In this document: positions 20,007 through 28,449 of the stretch, one piece after another
Layout: each line of letters begins with the position of its first letter
How positions within the stretch are numbered: the stretch's first letter is position 1
DNA from: JBJXHG01 sp046160865
GTDB lineage: Bacteria > Planctomycetota > UBA1135 > GCA-002686595
Reading direction: 5' to 3'
Assembly: GCA_046160865.1 (NCBI GenBank)
Contig: JBJXHG010000144.1
Coordinates: 1-64,000 of the forward strand
Length of the DNA: 64,000 nucleotides
Notes under the pieces: model-generated
Seen by the model: the letters and a program-made list of their open reading frames with translations, nothing else
What the model was told of the DNA's origin: nothing
Databases searched by the model: none
Program-made: the position numbers and the translations under genes

Positions 20007-20094
20007 AGGTCAACGAGGATCGATTCCGATCCAACAACTCCGCCCCCAGCGAGTCGGCACGAACGCAGCAGGGCGTGCTGAGAAGTGCGGGATA
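20007..20094 (+). repeat. Family B repeat, half-length copy B1
   Basis: These 88 bp match the reverse complement of the left half of the 179-bp palindrome B2 (61100-61278), differing at scattered bases, and end with TGCGGGATA. Only one arm is present, so B1 cannot fold into the full B2 hairpin. It lies between convergent genes. Confidence 0.8.
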
Positions 20095-20116
20095 GCCGCG
20101 TGCGGGTGCGATCGAC

Positions 20117-21037
20117 TCACAGCGCGAGCACGCGGCCCATGCGCTGCGCGACGTCGCGCAAGCGCTCTTCGCCGCCGCCGCCGACCTCCGCGGTCGCCCA
20201 GCCTTCGTACGCGAATGCGTCGAGCGCCGACATCACCGCCGGCCAGCCGCAATCGCCGTCGCCGATCTCGACGTCGAAGCCTTTCCACAGGCCGAGCTCG
20301 TCGCGCTTCTTGCGGCTGTACTCCTTCACGTCGAGCTTCAGGATCCGCTTGCCGAGCACTTGGATCCAGTGCTCCGGCCAGCCGTAGTTGACGACGTTGC
20401 CAACGTCGAAGTGCCAACCGATCCATTGGCTGTCGAACGCGTCGACGTAGCGCGCGGCTTCGAGCGGCGAGAGCAAGAAGTGGTTCCACACGTTCTCGAA
20501 GGCGATCTGCACGCCGAGCTCCTGCGCGAGCGGCAGCACGGCGTGGATCTCCGGACGCGAGCGCTCCCACGCGTCTTTGTAGCTCGTGCTCGCGTTCACG
20601 ACCGCGGGAACGAGCAGCACACTCGTGCCGTCGAGCGCATGGCAATCGCGGATCGCCTGCTCGAGCGCCGCGCGACCCTGCGCGCGTGTTTCGGGATCGG
20701 CGGCAGAGAGCGGCGCCTTCCAGTGCACGGAGTCGACGACGCCCGGGATCACGAGTCCGGTCGCTTCCTTCGCGGCGAGGATCTCTTCGATCGAAAGCTC
20801 GCTCGGACTGTCCATCTCGACGCCGTCGAAGCCGCAGCGTTTGGCGAGCTCGAACTTCGCGCGCACGGAGAGTTCCCCCTCGATCATGCCGTACTTCAGC
20901 GCCTTCTTGATCCGGCGCCGCGCAGGCGGGAGCGGAGCAACGGCCGACGGCTCGACTTTCTTCTGCGACGCTGAGGACTGCGCGGCGAGCACTGCACCCG
21001 CAGCAGCGAGGAACGCGCGACGATCGAGCCCGCGCAT
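20117..21037 (-). CDS. Tat-exported sugar isomerase-like TIM barrel
   Basis: This 306-residue protein of the xylose isomerase-like superfamily has a twin-arginine signal (DRRAFLAAAGAVLAA). Metal-ligand positions are Glu in QIAFENVWNHF, Asp in GWHFDVGNV and Glu in ATAEVGGG. The third ligand, usually His in a HVKD motif, is replaced in LKLDVKEY. The ATG at 21037 overlaps the stop of the upstream oxidoreductase (TGATG). It is the last gene of a five-gene minus-strand operon (27554 to 20117) built around a PVC-type cytochrome, suggesting periplasmic catabolism of a sugar or cyclitol. Confidence 0.88.
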   Translation of the reverse strand: MRGLDRRAFLAAAGAVLAAQSSASQKKVEPSAVAPLPPARRRIKKALKYGMIEGELSVRAKFELAKRCGFDGVEMDSPSELSIEEILAAKEATGLVIPGVVDSVHWKAPLSAADPETRAQGRAALEQAIRDCHALDGTSVLLVPAVVNASTSYKDAWERSRPEIHAVLPLAQELGVQIAFENVWNHFLLSPLEAARYVDAFDSQWIGWHFDVGNVVNYGWPEHWIQVLGKRILKLDVKEYSRKKRDELGLWKGFDVEIGDGDCGWPAVMSALDAFAYEGWATAEVGGGGEERLRDVAQRMGRVLAL

Positions 21038-22356
21038 CAGAAGAAGCGCGTGTGACCCGGCACCGCGACGGGCGCGAGCGCCAGCTTGCCGAGCTCGTAG
21101 CGCTCGAGTCCGTACGTCTCCTGTGAGGCGAGCGCTTGCTCCCACGTGAGCTTCTCGCCGGTGTACGCGGCCATGCGCGCCATGATCGCGAGCATCGTGC
21201 TGCGCGTCATCCACACGCCGTCGTTGCGCTCGCGGCCGGCGCGGATCGCAGCGAAGAGCTCGTCGAGCTCCGTCTGGTACATGTCGTTGTCTTCGCCCTC
21301 GAACGCCCACGGCGTCTCGCCGCGGATGCGGAAGTCGTTGTCCCAACCGTTGATGGTCGCGACACCCTTTTCGCCGAGGACCATGTCGTCGTTCTGGTTG
21401 AACGCACCCGGCCATTGACGCGTCACGTGGATGCCCTGCACGCCGTCTTTGTACTCGTACGTCGCGCTGAAATGGTCCCAGGCGTTGCCGCTCTCGTCAC
21501 CTTCGCGCGCTTGGCGTCCGCCGAGCGCCACGACGGACAGCGGCGGCTCGTCGCGCAGCGCCCACGCCATCTTGTCGATGCTGTGCACCGCTTGCTCGAC
21601 GATGTGATCGCCCGACAGCCAGACGAAGTTGTACCAGTTGCGCATGTGGAACTCCATGTCGCTCCACGCGCTCTCGCGCTTGCGCGTCGTGTTCGGTGAC
21701 GCGAGGTACGTGCTGTAGATCGCGCGCAACGAGCCGATCGCTCCGTCGTGCACTTTCGAGTACAGCGCGCGATGTCCGTACTTCGAGCGCCAGCAGAAAC
21801 CCGACACGAGTGCGAGCTTCTTCGCGCGTGCGAGCTCGACCGTGTCGAACACGGAGCGCACGCCCGGCGCGTCGACGGCGACGGGCTTCTCGCAGAAGAT
21901 GTGCTTGCCGGCTTCCACTGCGGCGCGCAGCTGCGCGGGACGAAAGTGCGGCGGCGTCGCGAGGATCACGACGTCGACGTCGGAGCGCAGCAGTTTCTCG
22001 GCCGCGTCGAAGCCGGTGAAGCGGTGTTCGGGATCCACCTGCACGCGACCGGCTTGCTCGGGACCGAGCTCGGTCGTCAATCCCTCCACACACGAGTCGA
22101 TGCGATCGGCGAAGAGATCGGCGAGCGCCGTCAGCACGACCGTGCCGTTCTCCGCGCGCACCGCGTTGTACGCAGCGCCGGTGCCGCGACCGCCGCAACC
22201 GATCAAGCCGACCTTCAACACGTCGGGGTCGCGCTTGCCGATCGCGTGCGCGCGCCGTCCGAGCACGACAGGCGCCGCGACGACGGCGGCACCTTGCAAG
22301 AACGTGCGGCGCGAGAGCGGTGAATTCGAACGTACGTCGGACTTGGAGTCGGGCAT
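21037..22356 (-). CDS. Tat-exported Gfo/Idh/MocA family oxidoreductase
   Basis: This 439-residue protein has a Tat signal with SRRTFLQGAAVVAAP, a Rossmann motif GLIGCGGRGTG, the signature CEKPVAVDA and the planctomycete-type C-terminal domain (NWYNFVWLSGDHIVEQAVH). These exported members carry NAD(P) tightly and may act as oxidoreductases on sugars in the periplasm; the exact reaction is unknown. It is fourth of five operon genes: 12 bp after the isomerase upstream and overlapping the isomerase downstream by one base. Confidence 0.92.
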   Translation of the reverse strand: MPDSKSDVRSNSPLSRRTFLQGAAVVAAPVVLGRRAHAIGKRDPDVLKVGLIGCGGRGTGAAYNAVRAENGTVVLTALADLFADRIDSCVEGLTTELGPEQAGRVQVDPEHRFTGFDAAEKLLRSDVDVVILATPPHFRPAQLRAAVEAGKHIFCEKPVAVDAPGVRSVFDTVELARAKKLALVSGFCWRSKYGHRALYSKVHDGAIGSLRAIYSTYLASPNTTRKRESAWSDMEFHMRNWYNFVWLSGDHIVEQAVHSIDKMAWALRDEPPLSVVALGGRQAREGDESGNAWDHFSATYEYKDGVQGIHVTRQWPGAFNQNDDMVLGEKGVATINGWDNDFRIRGETPWAFEGEDNDMYQTELDELFAAIRAGRERNDGVWMTRSTMLAIMARMAAYTGEKLTWEQALASQETYGLERYELGKLALAPVAVPGHTRFF

Positions 22357-22368
22357 GGGGGCTTCGTC

Positions 22369-23256
22369 CTACCAGGCGTCGACACGCGCCACTGCGCGCG
22401 CCGCCGCGATCTCGTTCTTGCTCGGCGTGCACTCGAGGCCGACCCAACCACCATAACCGAGCGCCTGGAGCTCCTGCAGCACGCGCGTGTAGCGCACCTC
22501 GCCGGTGCCCGGCTCGTGGCGTCCCGGCACGTCCGCGAGCTGCACGTAGCCGATCTCGCGGATGCCCTCGCGCAGATGGCCGCAGAGGTCCCCCTCGGTC
22601 ACCTGCAAGTGGTAGAGGTCCCAGTTGATCTTGACGTGCTTCGATCCGACCGCGCGCACGATCGCGATGGCCGGCGCGCTGCCGTAGAGGCAATGGCCTT
22701 TGTGATCGACGCGGATGTTCATCGGCTCGAGGATGAGCATCACGTCGTGCGCCTCCGCGACCGGTGCCGCGCGCTTCAAGCCCGCGACGATGTGCGCGTG
22801 CATCTCGACTTGCGTCATGCCGGGCTGATCGTTGCCGCCGACGACGGTCATCGCGCGCGCCCCGAGCTTCTTCGCGACCGCGCAGCCCTCCTCGATCGCA
22901 CGCACGAACGCGTCGTGGTTCTTCGGATCGTTGAGGCCGGGCTCGAAGCCCCACGCGGTGAATTGCGCGACCGCGAGGTCGAGCTCGCGACAGGTCTTCG
23001 CGACCGCATCGATGTCCTTCGAGCGCCAATCCCAGAACTCGACGGCCGGAAAGCCGAGCTGCGCCGCCCCGTGCAGTCGATCGAGGAACGGGAGCTCGCT
23101 CCACCACATCTCGACGTTGACGGCGAAGCGCGTGTGCGGCGTGCGTCCGAGGCGCGCGTTCGCGTTGAAGGACTCCTTCTCTTGTGCTCCACGCGCGCGC
23201 CCGGCGACGAGCGCGAGAGCAGCCGCGGACAAGAGCCCGCGTCGTTCGATCTGCAT
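22369..23256 (-). CDS. Hydroxypyruvate isomerase-like TIM barrel, Tat-type signal
   Basis: This 295-residue protein has an N-terminal ERRGLLSAAALALVAG Tat-like signal. The barrel carries the Hyi family pattern: Glu in LILEPMN, Asp in INWDLYHLQ, the hallmark DVPGRHEPGTGEV and Glu in VGLECTPSK. It therefore probably isomerises a hydroxy-keto acid or a related sugar acid. The minus-strand ATG at 23256 is two bases after the stop of the cytochrome gene (23259). Third gene of the five-gene operon. Confidence 0.88.
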   Translation of the reverse strand: MQIERRGLLSAAALALVAGRARGAQEKESFNANARLGRTPHTRFAVNVEMWWSELPFLDRLHGAAQLGFPAVEFWDWRSKDIDAVAKTCRELDLAVAQFTAWGFEPGLNDPKNHDAFVRAIEEGCAVAKKLGARAMTVVGGNDQPGMTQVEMHAHIVAGLKRAAPVAEAHDVMLILEPMNIRVDHKGHCLYGSAPAIAIVRAVGSKHVKINWDLYHLQVTEGDLCGHLREGIREIGYVQLADVPGRHEPGTGEVRYTRVLQELQALGYGGWVGLECTPSKNEIAAARAVARVDAW

Positions 23257-23258
23257 GC

Positions 23259-26200
23259 TCACTCCAGTGTGCTCAGGTATTCGATCAAGTCGCGCATCTC
23301 GCGCGGCGTGAGGAAGCGGTCGAGGCCGTCCGGCATCGCCGAAAGTCCCTCGCGCCGCACTTCGATGTCGTCGGTCGCGATCTCGCGCGTCACGCCCTGC
23401 GCGTCGAGCACGCGCACGACGCCGTTCTCCTCGGCGATCACGCGTCCCTCGGCGTGCGTGCCATCCTCGAGCGTGAACACCGTGTTCTGGAAGCCCGGCG
23501 CGCGGCGCGCGTTCGGCAACGCGATCGCTTCGAGCAAGCCGAGTCGTCCGAGTCGCGCGCCCGCGCCGCGCATATCGGGGCCGACCTCGCCGCCTTCGCC
23601 GCTCTCGATCTTGTGGCAGCGCAAGCAGGCGAGCTCGTCCTTCGCGCGGAACACCTTCCGACCGAGGCTCGCGTCGCCGCCGAGCAGCGCGTCGCGATAG
23701 CGCGCGAGCAGCGGATCGCCCGTCGCACCGGCGCGATACTCGGCCGCGCTGCGCGCGAGCTCGTCCTCCTTGCCGCGCGCGTCGACCGCCTCCAAGAGAT
23801 CGAGCGCGAGCTCCGCCGGCAAGCCGTTCGTGCGCAGGCGCGCGAGCTCGGCGAGCAAGAGCTCGCTCGCACGCGGTCCTTCGATCGTCGCGAGCGCCGC
23901 GTACGCCGCGCGCTTCTCGGCGAGCTCGCCTTCCTTCACGACACGCGCGAGCAGCGGCAGCGCCTCGTCGGCGCCGAGCTTCGGCAATGCGCGCACGGCG
24001 GCCGCACGCAGCTGTCCATCGCCGTCGCCGAGCGCGATCTCGACCGCTCCGGCGAGCTCGCGCGCCCGCATCGCGTCGAGCGCTTCCATCGCCGACACGC
24101 GCACCGCGCGCTCGCGCGTCGGGTCGCGCACCCACGATGCGAGGAGCGGCGTCTCGGAGGCCGCGTCACACGAGCGCACGAAGCGGATCCACGCCGTCGT
24201 GACTTCGCTCGGCGCGAGACCGATGTCGCCAACATCGTGCTCGCCGTTCGACGCAGCGATGTCGCGCGCGATGCCGGCGAGGTACGGAGCCTCGCGCGCC
24301 GGAACCCTCCAGAGCTCGCCCGTGATCGCATCGCGCGACGGCGGCTTCGTCCATTCGGCAAGACGCAACAAGGCTTCGCGGCGCAAGTCCGGCGGCGCGC
24401 TGTCCGTGCGTGCGTACGCGGCGAGCGCGTGTGCATCGCCTTCGCGCCCGCTTCGGAACGCGGCGTGGATGGCGCGGCGGACGAGCGCTCTCTCGGTGAG
24501 ATCGCCGCGACGGAGCACGTCCGCGAGCTCCGGCATCGCTTCGGCGATCGGCAAGTCGTAGATCGCGCGTGCGGCTTCGGCTGCGACGCGCTGGTCCGAG
24601 TCGCCGAGAAAGCGCGCGACGAGCGGACTCACTTGGCGTCGCAGAGCGACGGCAGCACCGATGCGCACGTGCGGCGATTTGTGGCGCGAGAGGTCCGCGA
24701 GCAGTGTGTCCGGCGCAGACTTCGACAGCGCGTAGATCGCGGCATGCCGAAGGACGGGATCGGAATCGCCGGTGTCGGCGAGCAGTTCCGTGAGCCCGCT
24801 CCACGCGTACTCGACGCGCCTGCCGAAGCTGCCGATTGCTAGCGCGGCGTGCATCCGCACGCGCGGCTTGGCGTCGCGCAGAGCTTCGCGCGTGAGTTGG
24901 CTCAGGCTCCCCGAGCGCGACTCGCCGACGATGCGCGCGGTCTGCGCGCGGATCTCGGACTCCGGGTCGTGGAAGAGCTTCTTGAACACGTCGTACGAGA
25001 TCAGTCGCCGGCCCGACTTGCGCCACGCGACGCCGATGCCCCAGATCGCGTGCACGCGCGCGAGCAGCGTCGGGCCGTCGAGCGCGACCTCCTCGAGCAG
25101 CTGCATCGCGCCCGGTTTCTCGATGACGAAGTCCGCAAGACGGAGGTGCGCCATCGTGCGCACGCGTTGGTCGGGGTGCGCGAGGAGCGTGACGAGCTCG
25201 CGCGGATCGAAGCCCTGTGCGCCAAGCACGAGGATGTCGCGCGTCGTGCGCACTTCCTTCGACGCGCGGACATCCGGCTCGAAGATGCGGTAGATGCGGC
25301 CTTTGCCCGTTTGGTTCCAGCCTTCGACCCAGTCGCTGAAGTAGAGCGCGCCGTCGGGACCGAACTCGCAGTCGGTGACGAGCGAGCCCGTGACGAAGCG
25401 CTCGGGCGAGTCGAGCTCGAACGACGCGCCCTTCGCTTTCAAGCCGAACGACCAGATCGCGCTCGTGCGCGGATCGCCGTGGAAGTCGCACAAGAAGAAC
25501 TTGCCGTCGTAGCGCGGCGACATGCCCGTGCCCGGATTGACCGTGATGCCCGATGGACCGTCGGCGAGGTTCGCGATCGGCGGCACGATGAACGCGGCCT
25601 GTCCGTCGAAGTGCGGCTGCCAGAGTTTTTCGTCGTTCCAAGGTCCGCGCGGCGCGGGCTCGTGCAACCACTGGTACGCCTGACGCCAACCGATCTCGGC
25701 CCCTTCGACGACGTGCACGAGGCGCGCTTTGTCGCCGCCGTCGCCGTTGTTGTCGCCGGTGAACAGGTTGCCCCACGCGTCGAACACGAGCTCCTGCGGA
25801 TTGCGCAAGCCCGTGGCGAAGAGCTCGAGCTTCGAGCCATCGAGCTCGCAGCGCAGCACGGCGCCGGTGTACGGCACGTCGAGCACGCCGCCTTCCTGCG
25901 TCGTTACGTTCAGACCGCGATCGCCGCACGAGAAGTAGAGGCGTCCGTCCGGACCGAGCGCGAGCCCGTGCAAATCGTGGCCGAGCAGCGACACGCGCAA
26001 GCCGTAGCCGGTCGAGAGCTCCGCCTCGACGTCCGCGCGTCCGTCGCCGTCTTCGTCGCGCAAGCGCCAGAGCGACGGAATGCACGTGTAGTAGACGTCG
26101 CCGCCGTTCACGAGCACACCGGCGCCGATGCCGTCGGCTGCGTGCGAGAAGCGATCGGAGAACGTCGTCGACGTGTCGGCAACACCGTCGCCGTCCGTGT

Positions 26201-26600
26201 CTTTCAGCAAGCGCACGCGTTCGAACGCGCGCGAGTACTCACCGAAGCGGTCGCCGAGATGCTTCCTGTACATCGCGACGCGATCCTCGACCGTGCGACA
26301 GGCGAGGTCGTCCTCGAGCCAATCCATGTGATCGCGGATGTCGGTGACGCCGTCGTGCAGGCGAAAGCTCTCGGCTACGTACGCGTTGCCCTGCACGTCG
26401 AGCGTGAACGCGACCGGGTTCGCGAGCAGCGGCTCGGCGGCGAAGAGCTCGACACGAAAGCCGTCCGGCACTTGGAAGCGCGCGATCGCGTCACGTGCTT
26501 CGCTCGACGCCGGCGCGACGCGCGGCCGAAAGTCTCCCGGCGGCGGCGGCGGCGTGGCGACTTGCGGCGCGAGGAGCGCGAGAGTGGCGAGCGCCGGCAT
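23259..26600 (-). CDS. PVC-type heme-binding CxxCH protein with NHL-like and HEAT repeats
   Basis: This 1,113-residue exported protein is characteristic of Planctomycetes and Verrucomicrobia. The N-terminal half is a membrane-bound dehydrogenase-type propeller (FQVPDGFRVELFAAEPLL; LATGLRNPQEL-like segments; DNNGDGGDK). HEAT-like repeats occupy roughly residues 450-950. A cytochrome c domain has CLRCH (residues 992-996, bases 23627-23613) and a tail with DRFLTPREMRDLIEYLSTL. These proteins are thought to couple oxidation of carbohydrates to electron transfer. It starts 3 bp after the upstream isomerase gene stop and ends 2 bp before the next, so the operon is tightly coupled. Confidence 0.95.
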   Translation of the reverse strand: MPALATLALLAPQVATPPPPPGDFRPRVAPASSEARDAIARFQVPDGFRVELFAAEPLLANPVAFTLDVQGNAYVAESFRLHDGVTDIRDHMDWLEDDLACRTVEDRVAMYRKHLGDRFGEYSRAFERVRLLKDTDGDGVADTSTTFSDRFSHAADGIGAGVLVNGGDVYYTCIPSLWRLRDEDGDGRADVEAELSTGYGLRVSLLGHDLHGLALGPDGRLYFSCGDRGLNVTTQEGGVLDVPYTGAVLRCELDGSKLELFATGLRNPQELVFDAWGNLFTGDNNGDGGDKARLVHVVEGAEIGWRQAYQWLHEPAPRGPWNDEKLWQPHFDGQAAFIVPPIANLADGPSGITVNPGTGMSPRYDGKFFLCDFHGDPRTSAIWSFGLKAKGASFELDSPERFVTGSLVTDCEFGPDGALYFSDWVEGWNQTGKGRIYRIFEPDVRASKEVRTTRDILVLGAQGFDPRELVTLLAHPDQRVRTMAHLRLADFVIEKPGAMQLLEEVALDGPTLLARVHAIWGIGVAWRKSGRRLISYDVFKKLFHDPESEIRAQTARIVGESRSGSLSQLTREALRDAKPRVRMHAALAIGSFGRRVEYAWSGLTELLADTGDSDPVLRHAAIYALSKSAPDTLLADLSRHKSPHVRIGAAVALRRQVSPLVARFLGDSDQRVAAEAARAIYDLPIAEAMPELADVLRRGDLTERALVRRAIHAAFRSGREGDAHALAAYARTDSAPPDLRREALLRLAEWTKPPSRDAITGELWRVPAREAPYLAGIARDIAASNGEHDVGDIGLAPSEVTTAWIRFVRSCDAASETPLLASWVRDPTRERAVRVSAMEALDAMRARELAGAVEIALGDGDGQLRAAAVRALPKLGADEALPLLARVVKEGELAEKRAAYAALATIEGPRASELLLAELARLRTNGLPAELALDLLEAVDARGKEDELARSAAEYRAGATGDPLLARYRDALLGGDASLGRKVFRAKDELACLRCHKIESGEGGEVGPDMRGAGARLGRLGLLEAIALPNARRAPGFQNTVFTLEDGTHAEGRVIAEENGVVRVLDAQGVTREIATDDIEVRREGLSAMPDGLDRFLTPREMRDLIEYLSTLE

Positions 26601-26603
26601 CGC

Positions 26604-27554
26604 TCAGGAGAACTTCGAGCGCACGCGCTCGAGCAGAGCCTTCGTCTTCGCGATGCCCTCACGCTCGGGGAGATGCTCGCCCTCGTACTCGATGCCGATG
26701 TAACCGCGATAGCCGGCGTCGAGCACGATCTTCAGCATGCGCGCGTAGTCCGTGCCCGTCTCGTCGCCCTTGTCGTCGAAATCGTGTGACTTCGCGCTGA
26801 CGGCTTTCGCGAATGGCATGAGCTCGCGCACGCCTTGGTAGCGGTCGTACTGCTTGCCGCCACCGAGATCGAAGTTGCCGAAGTCGGGCAGCGTGCCGAC
26901 GCGCTCGTGCGCCGCGCGCTTCATCACACCGGCGAGCCATGCGCCGTCCGACGAAGTGCCGCCGTGGTTCTCGACGATCACGGAGATCGAGTACGTCGTC
27001 CCGCGCTCGGCGAGCTTCACCAGCGAGTCCGCGACGCGCTGCGCGACCTCATCGCGCGCGCCCTCGCCGGCCGCGTTCACGCGGATCGAGTGGCCGCCGA
27101 GCGCTGCGATCGCGTCGATCCACGGGTAATGGTTCTCGACCGCTTTCGTGCGCGCCTTCGCGTCCGCATCGCCGAGCGCGCCGAGTCCGTCGCACATGAT
27201 GAGCAAGCTCTTCACGCCGAGGTCGTCGCAGCGTTTGCGCAGCTCGGCCAGGTAGCCGCGCGTCGTGACGTGCTCCTTGAAGAACGTGTTCACGTACTCG
27301 ATCGCGTCGATGCCGAAGTCCTGCTTCGCGATGCGCGGGAAGTCCGTGTTCTCGATCTCCTTTTTCTCCAGCGCGCGGTGCAGCGACCATTCGGCGAGCG
27401 AGATCTTGAAGAGCGGCGGCTTTGGCGCGGGCGGCTTCTCGGACTGCGCATCGGTCTTCGGCGCGCCGGTTTGCGCGACGGCTCGTCGAGTGAGTGCGCT
27501 CGCCGCCGCGAGGCCGAGCGCACCGGACAGGAACTGGCGTCGGGGAGTGTTCAT
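26604..27554 (-). CDS. Tat-exported sugar phosphate isomerase/epimerase-like TIM barrel
   Basis: This 316-residue protein has a Tat signal (PRRQFLSGALGLAAASAL), a short Pro/Lys linker and a TIM barrel. Likely metal ligands are Glu in VIVENHGG, Asp in TLPDFGNFD, His in AKSHDFDDKG and Glu in GIEYEGEH. It is the first gene of the five-gene operon, with the promoter expected between 27555 and the hairpin at 27614-27647. The ATG at 27554 is used; a GTG at 27590 would add 12 residues before the signal. Precise substrate unknown. Confidence 0.88.
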   Translation of the reverse strand: MNTPRRQFLSGALGLAAASALTRRAVAQTGAPKTDAQSEKPPAPKPPLFKISLAEWSLHRALEKKEIENTDFPRIAKQDFGIDAIEYVNTFFKEHVTTRGYLAELRKRCDDLGVKSLLIMCDGLGALGDADAKARTKAVENHYPWIDAIAALGGHSIRVNAAGEGARDEVAQRVADSLVKLAERGTTYSISVIVENHGGTSSDGAWLAGVMKRAAHERVGTLPDFGNFDLGGGKQYDRYQGVRELMPFAKAVSAKSHDFDDKGDETGTDYARMLKIVLDAGYRGYIGIEYEGEHLPEREGIAKTKALLERVRSKFS

Positions 27555-27613
27555 TGGTGGCTGCGAGCGCGCGGAAGCGTAACCGCGCACGCCTTCTTTA
27601 ATGAAGTCGGGCG

Positions 27614-27647
27614 CTCGGTTCGGTGCCGTCTGCGGCGCCGAACCGAG
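27614..27647 (-). terminator. Strong hairpin downstream of the SUMF1-like gene
   Basis: Arms of 15 bp (27614-27628 and 27633-27647) pair with one G-T mismatch around a TCTG loop. It lies 46 bp past the stop of the minus-strand SUMF1-like gene and before the five-gene operon. No clear T-run follows, so it is a likely but not certain terminator. Confidence 0.6.
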
Positions 27648-27693
27648 TGCCGACTCCCGCGGCCCTTGGCCACGGAATCGTCTCCCACGACCT

Positions 27694-28449
27694 TCAGTCC
27701 GCCTCGCACACGACGCGAAACCCCACGAAGCCGCCGTCCGCGAGCCACCATTTGCTCTTCGGGATCTGCGGGTCGCTCGCGTTCCAGCTCGCGCTCGGCT
27801 TCAGGCGGAGCGCGCAACCGACACCCTCCGCGAGTGTCCGGTACGAGCCGCCGAGCACGATCGGCTTGCCGTCGGCGTCGACGCTCCATTCGGACGCGTT
27901 GCCGGCGAGATCGTAGAAGCCGGCCGCGTTCGGCTTCTTCGTCTTCACCGGGTGCGTCTTGCGCTCTGCGTTGCCTTGGTGCCACGCGTACTCGTCGAGA
28001 TCCGCGGGCGCGGCGGCCGCGCACGCGCGCTGCCACTCCGCCTCCGTCGGCAAGCGGTACTTCTTGCCGCTCTTCGCCGAGAGCCACGCGCAGAACGATT
28101 GGGCGCCCAAGTAGCTGACGGAGATCGCCGGATAGCCCGCGTGACCGAAGCCGCGGTCCATGAGGATGTACGGCTTGCTCGGCCGCGCGAGCGCGTCGGC
28201 ATGCGCTTCGGCTTTCTCGCCGTCCTTCGGCTCGTCGAGCCGGAACACGAATGCGTCGTACAGATCCCACGTGATCTCGGCCGCCGACATCCACGCGCGC
28301 TTCTCGTCGTCCCCGGCCGCGCGCGGCAGCGGCAGCATCTCGATCGTGAGCGCGGTGCCGGCTACCTTCTGCACGAACGGCGCCGCGGGCTCTTGTGACT
28401 GCGTTCCCTGCAGCGCCAGCGCGAACATGATTCCGATCCACTGCGTCAT
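27694..28449 (-). CDS. SUMF1/formylglycine-generating enzyme-like exported protein
   Basis: This 251-residue protein has a signal peptide (MTQWIGIMFALALQGTQS) and one FGE-sulfatase domain. Family motifs are RLPTEAEWQRAC, AGNASEWSVDADG, VLGGSYRT and a terminal GFRVVCE. True formylglycine generators activate sulfatases, but many exported members lack that role; no sulfatase gene is nearby, so the function is open. The start at 28449 is supported by AAAGGA (28463-28458) 8 nt upstream. It is divergent from the ApbE fusion, whose likely start overlaps this one. Confidence 0.88.
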   Translation of the reverse strand: MTQWIGIMFALALQGTQSQEPAAPFVQKVAGTALTIEMLPLPRAAGDDEKRAWMSAAEITWDLYDAFVFRLDEPKDGEKAEAHADALARPSKPYILMDRGFGHAGYPAISVSYLGAQSFCAWLSAKSGKKYRLPTEAEWQRACAAAAPADLDEYAWHQGNAERKTHPVKTKKPNAAGFYDLAGNASEWSVDADGKPIVLGGSYRTLAEGVGCALRLKPSASWNASDPQIPKSKWWLADGGFVGFRVVCEAD

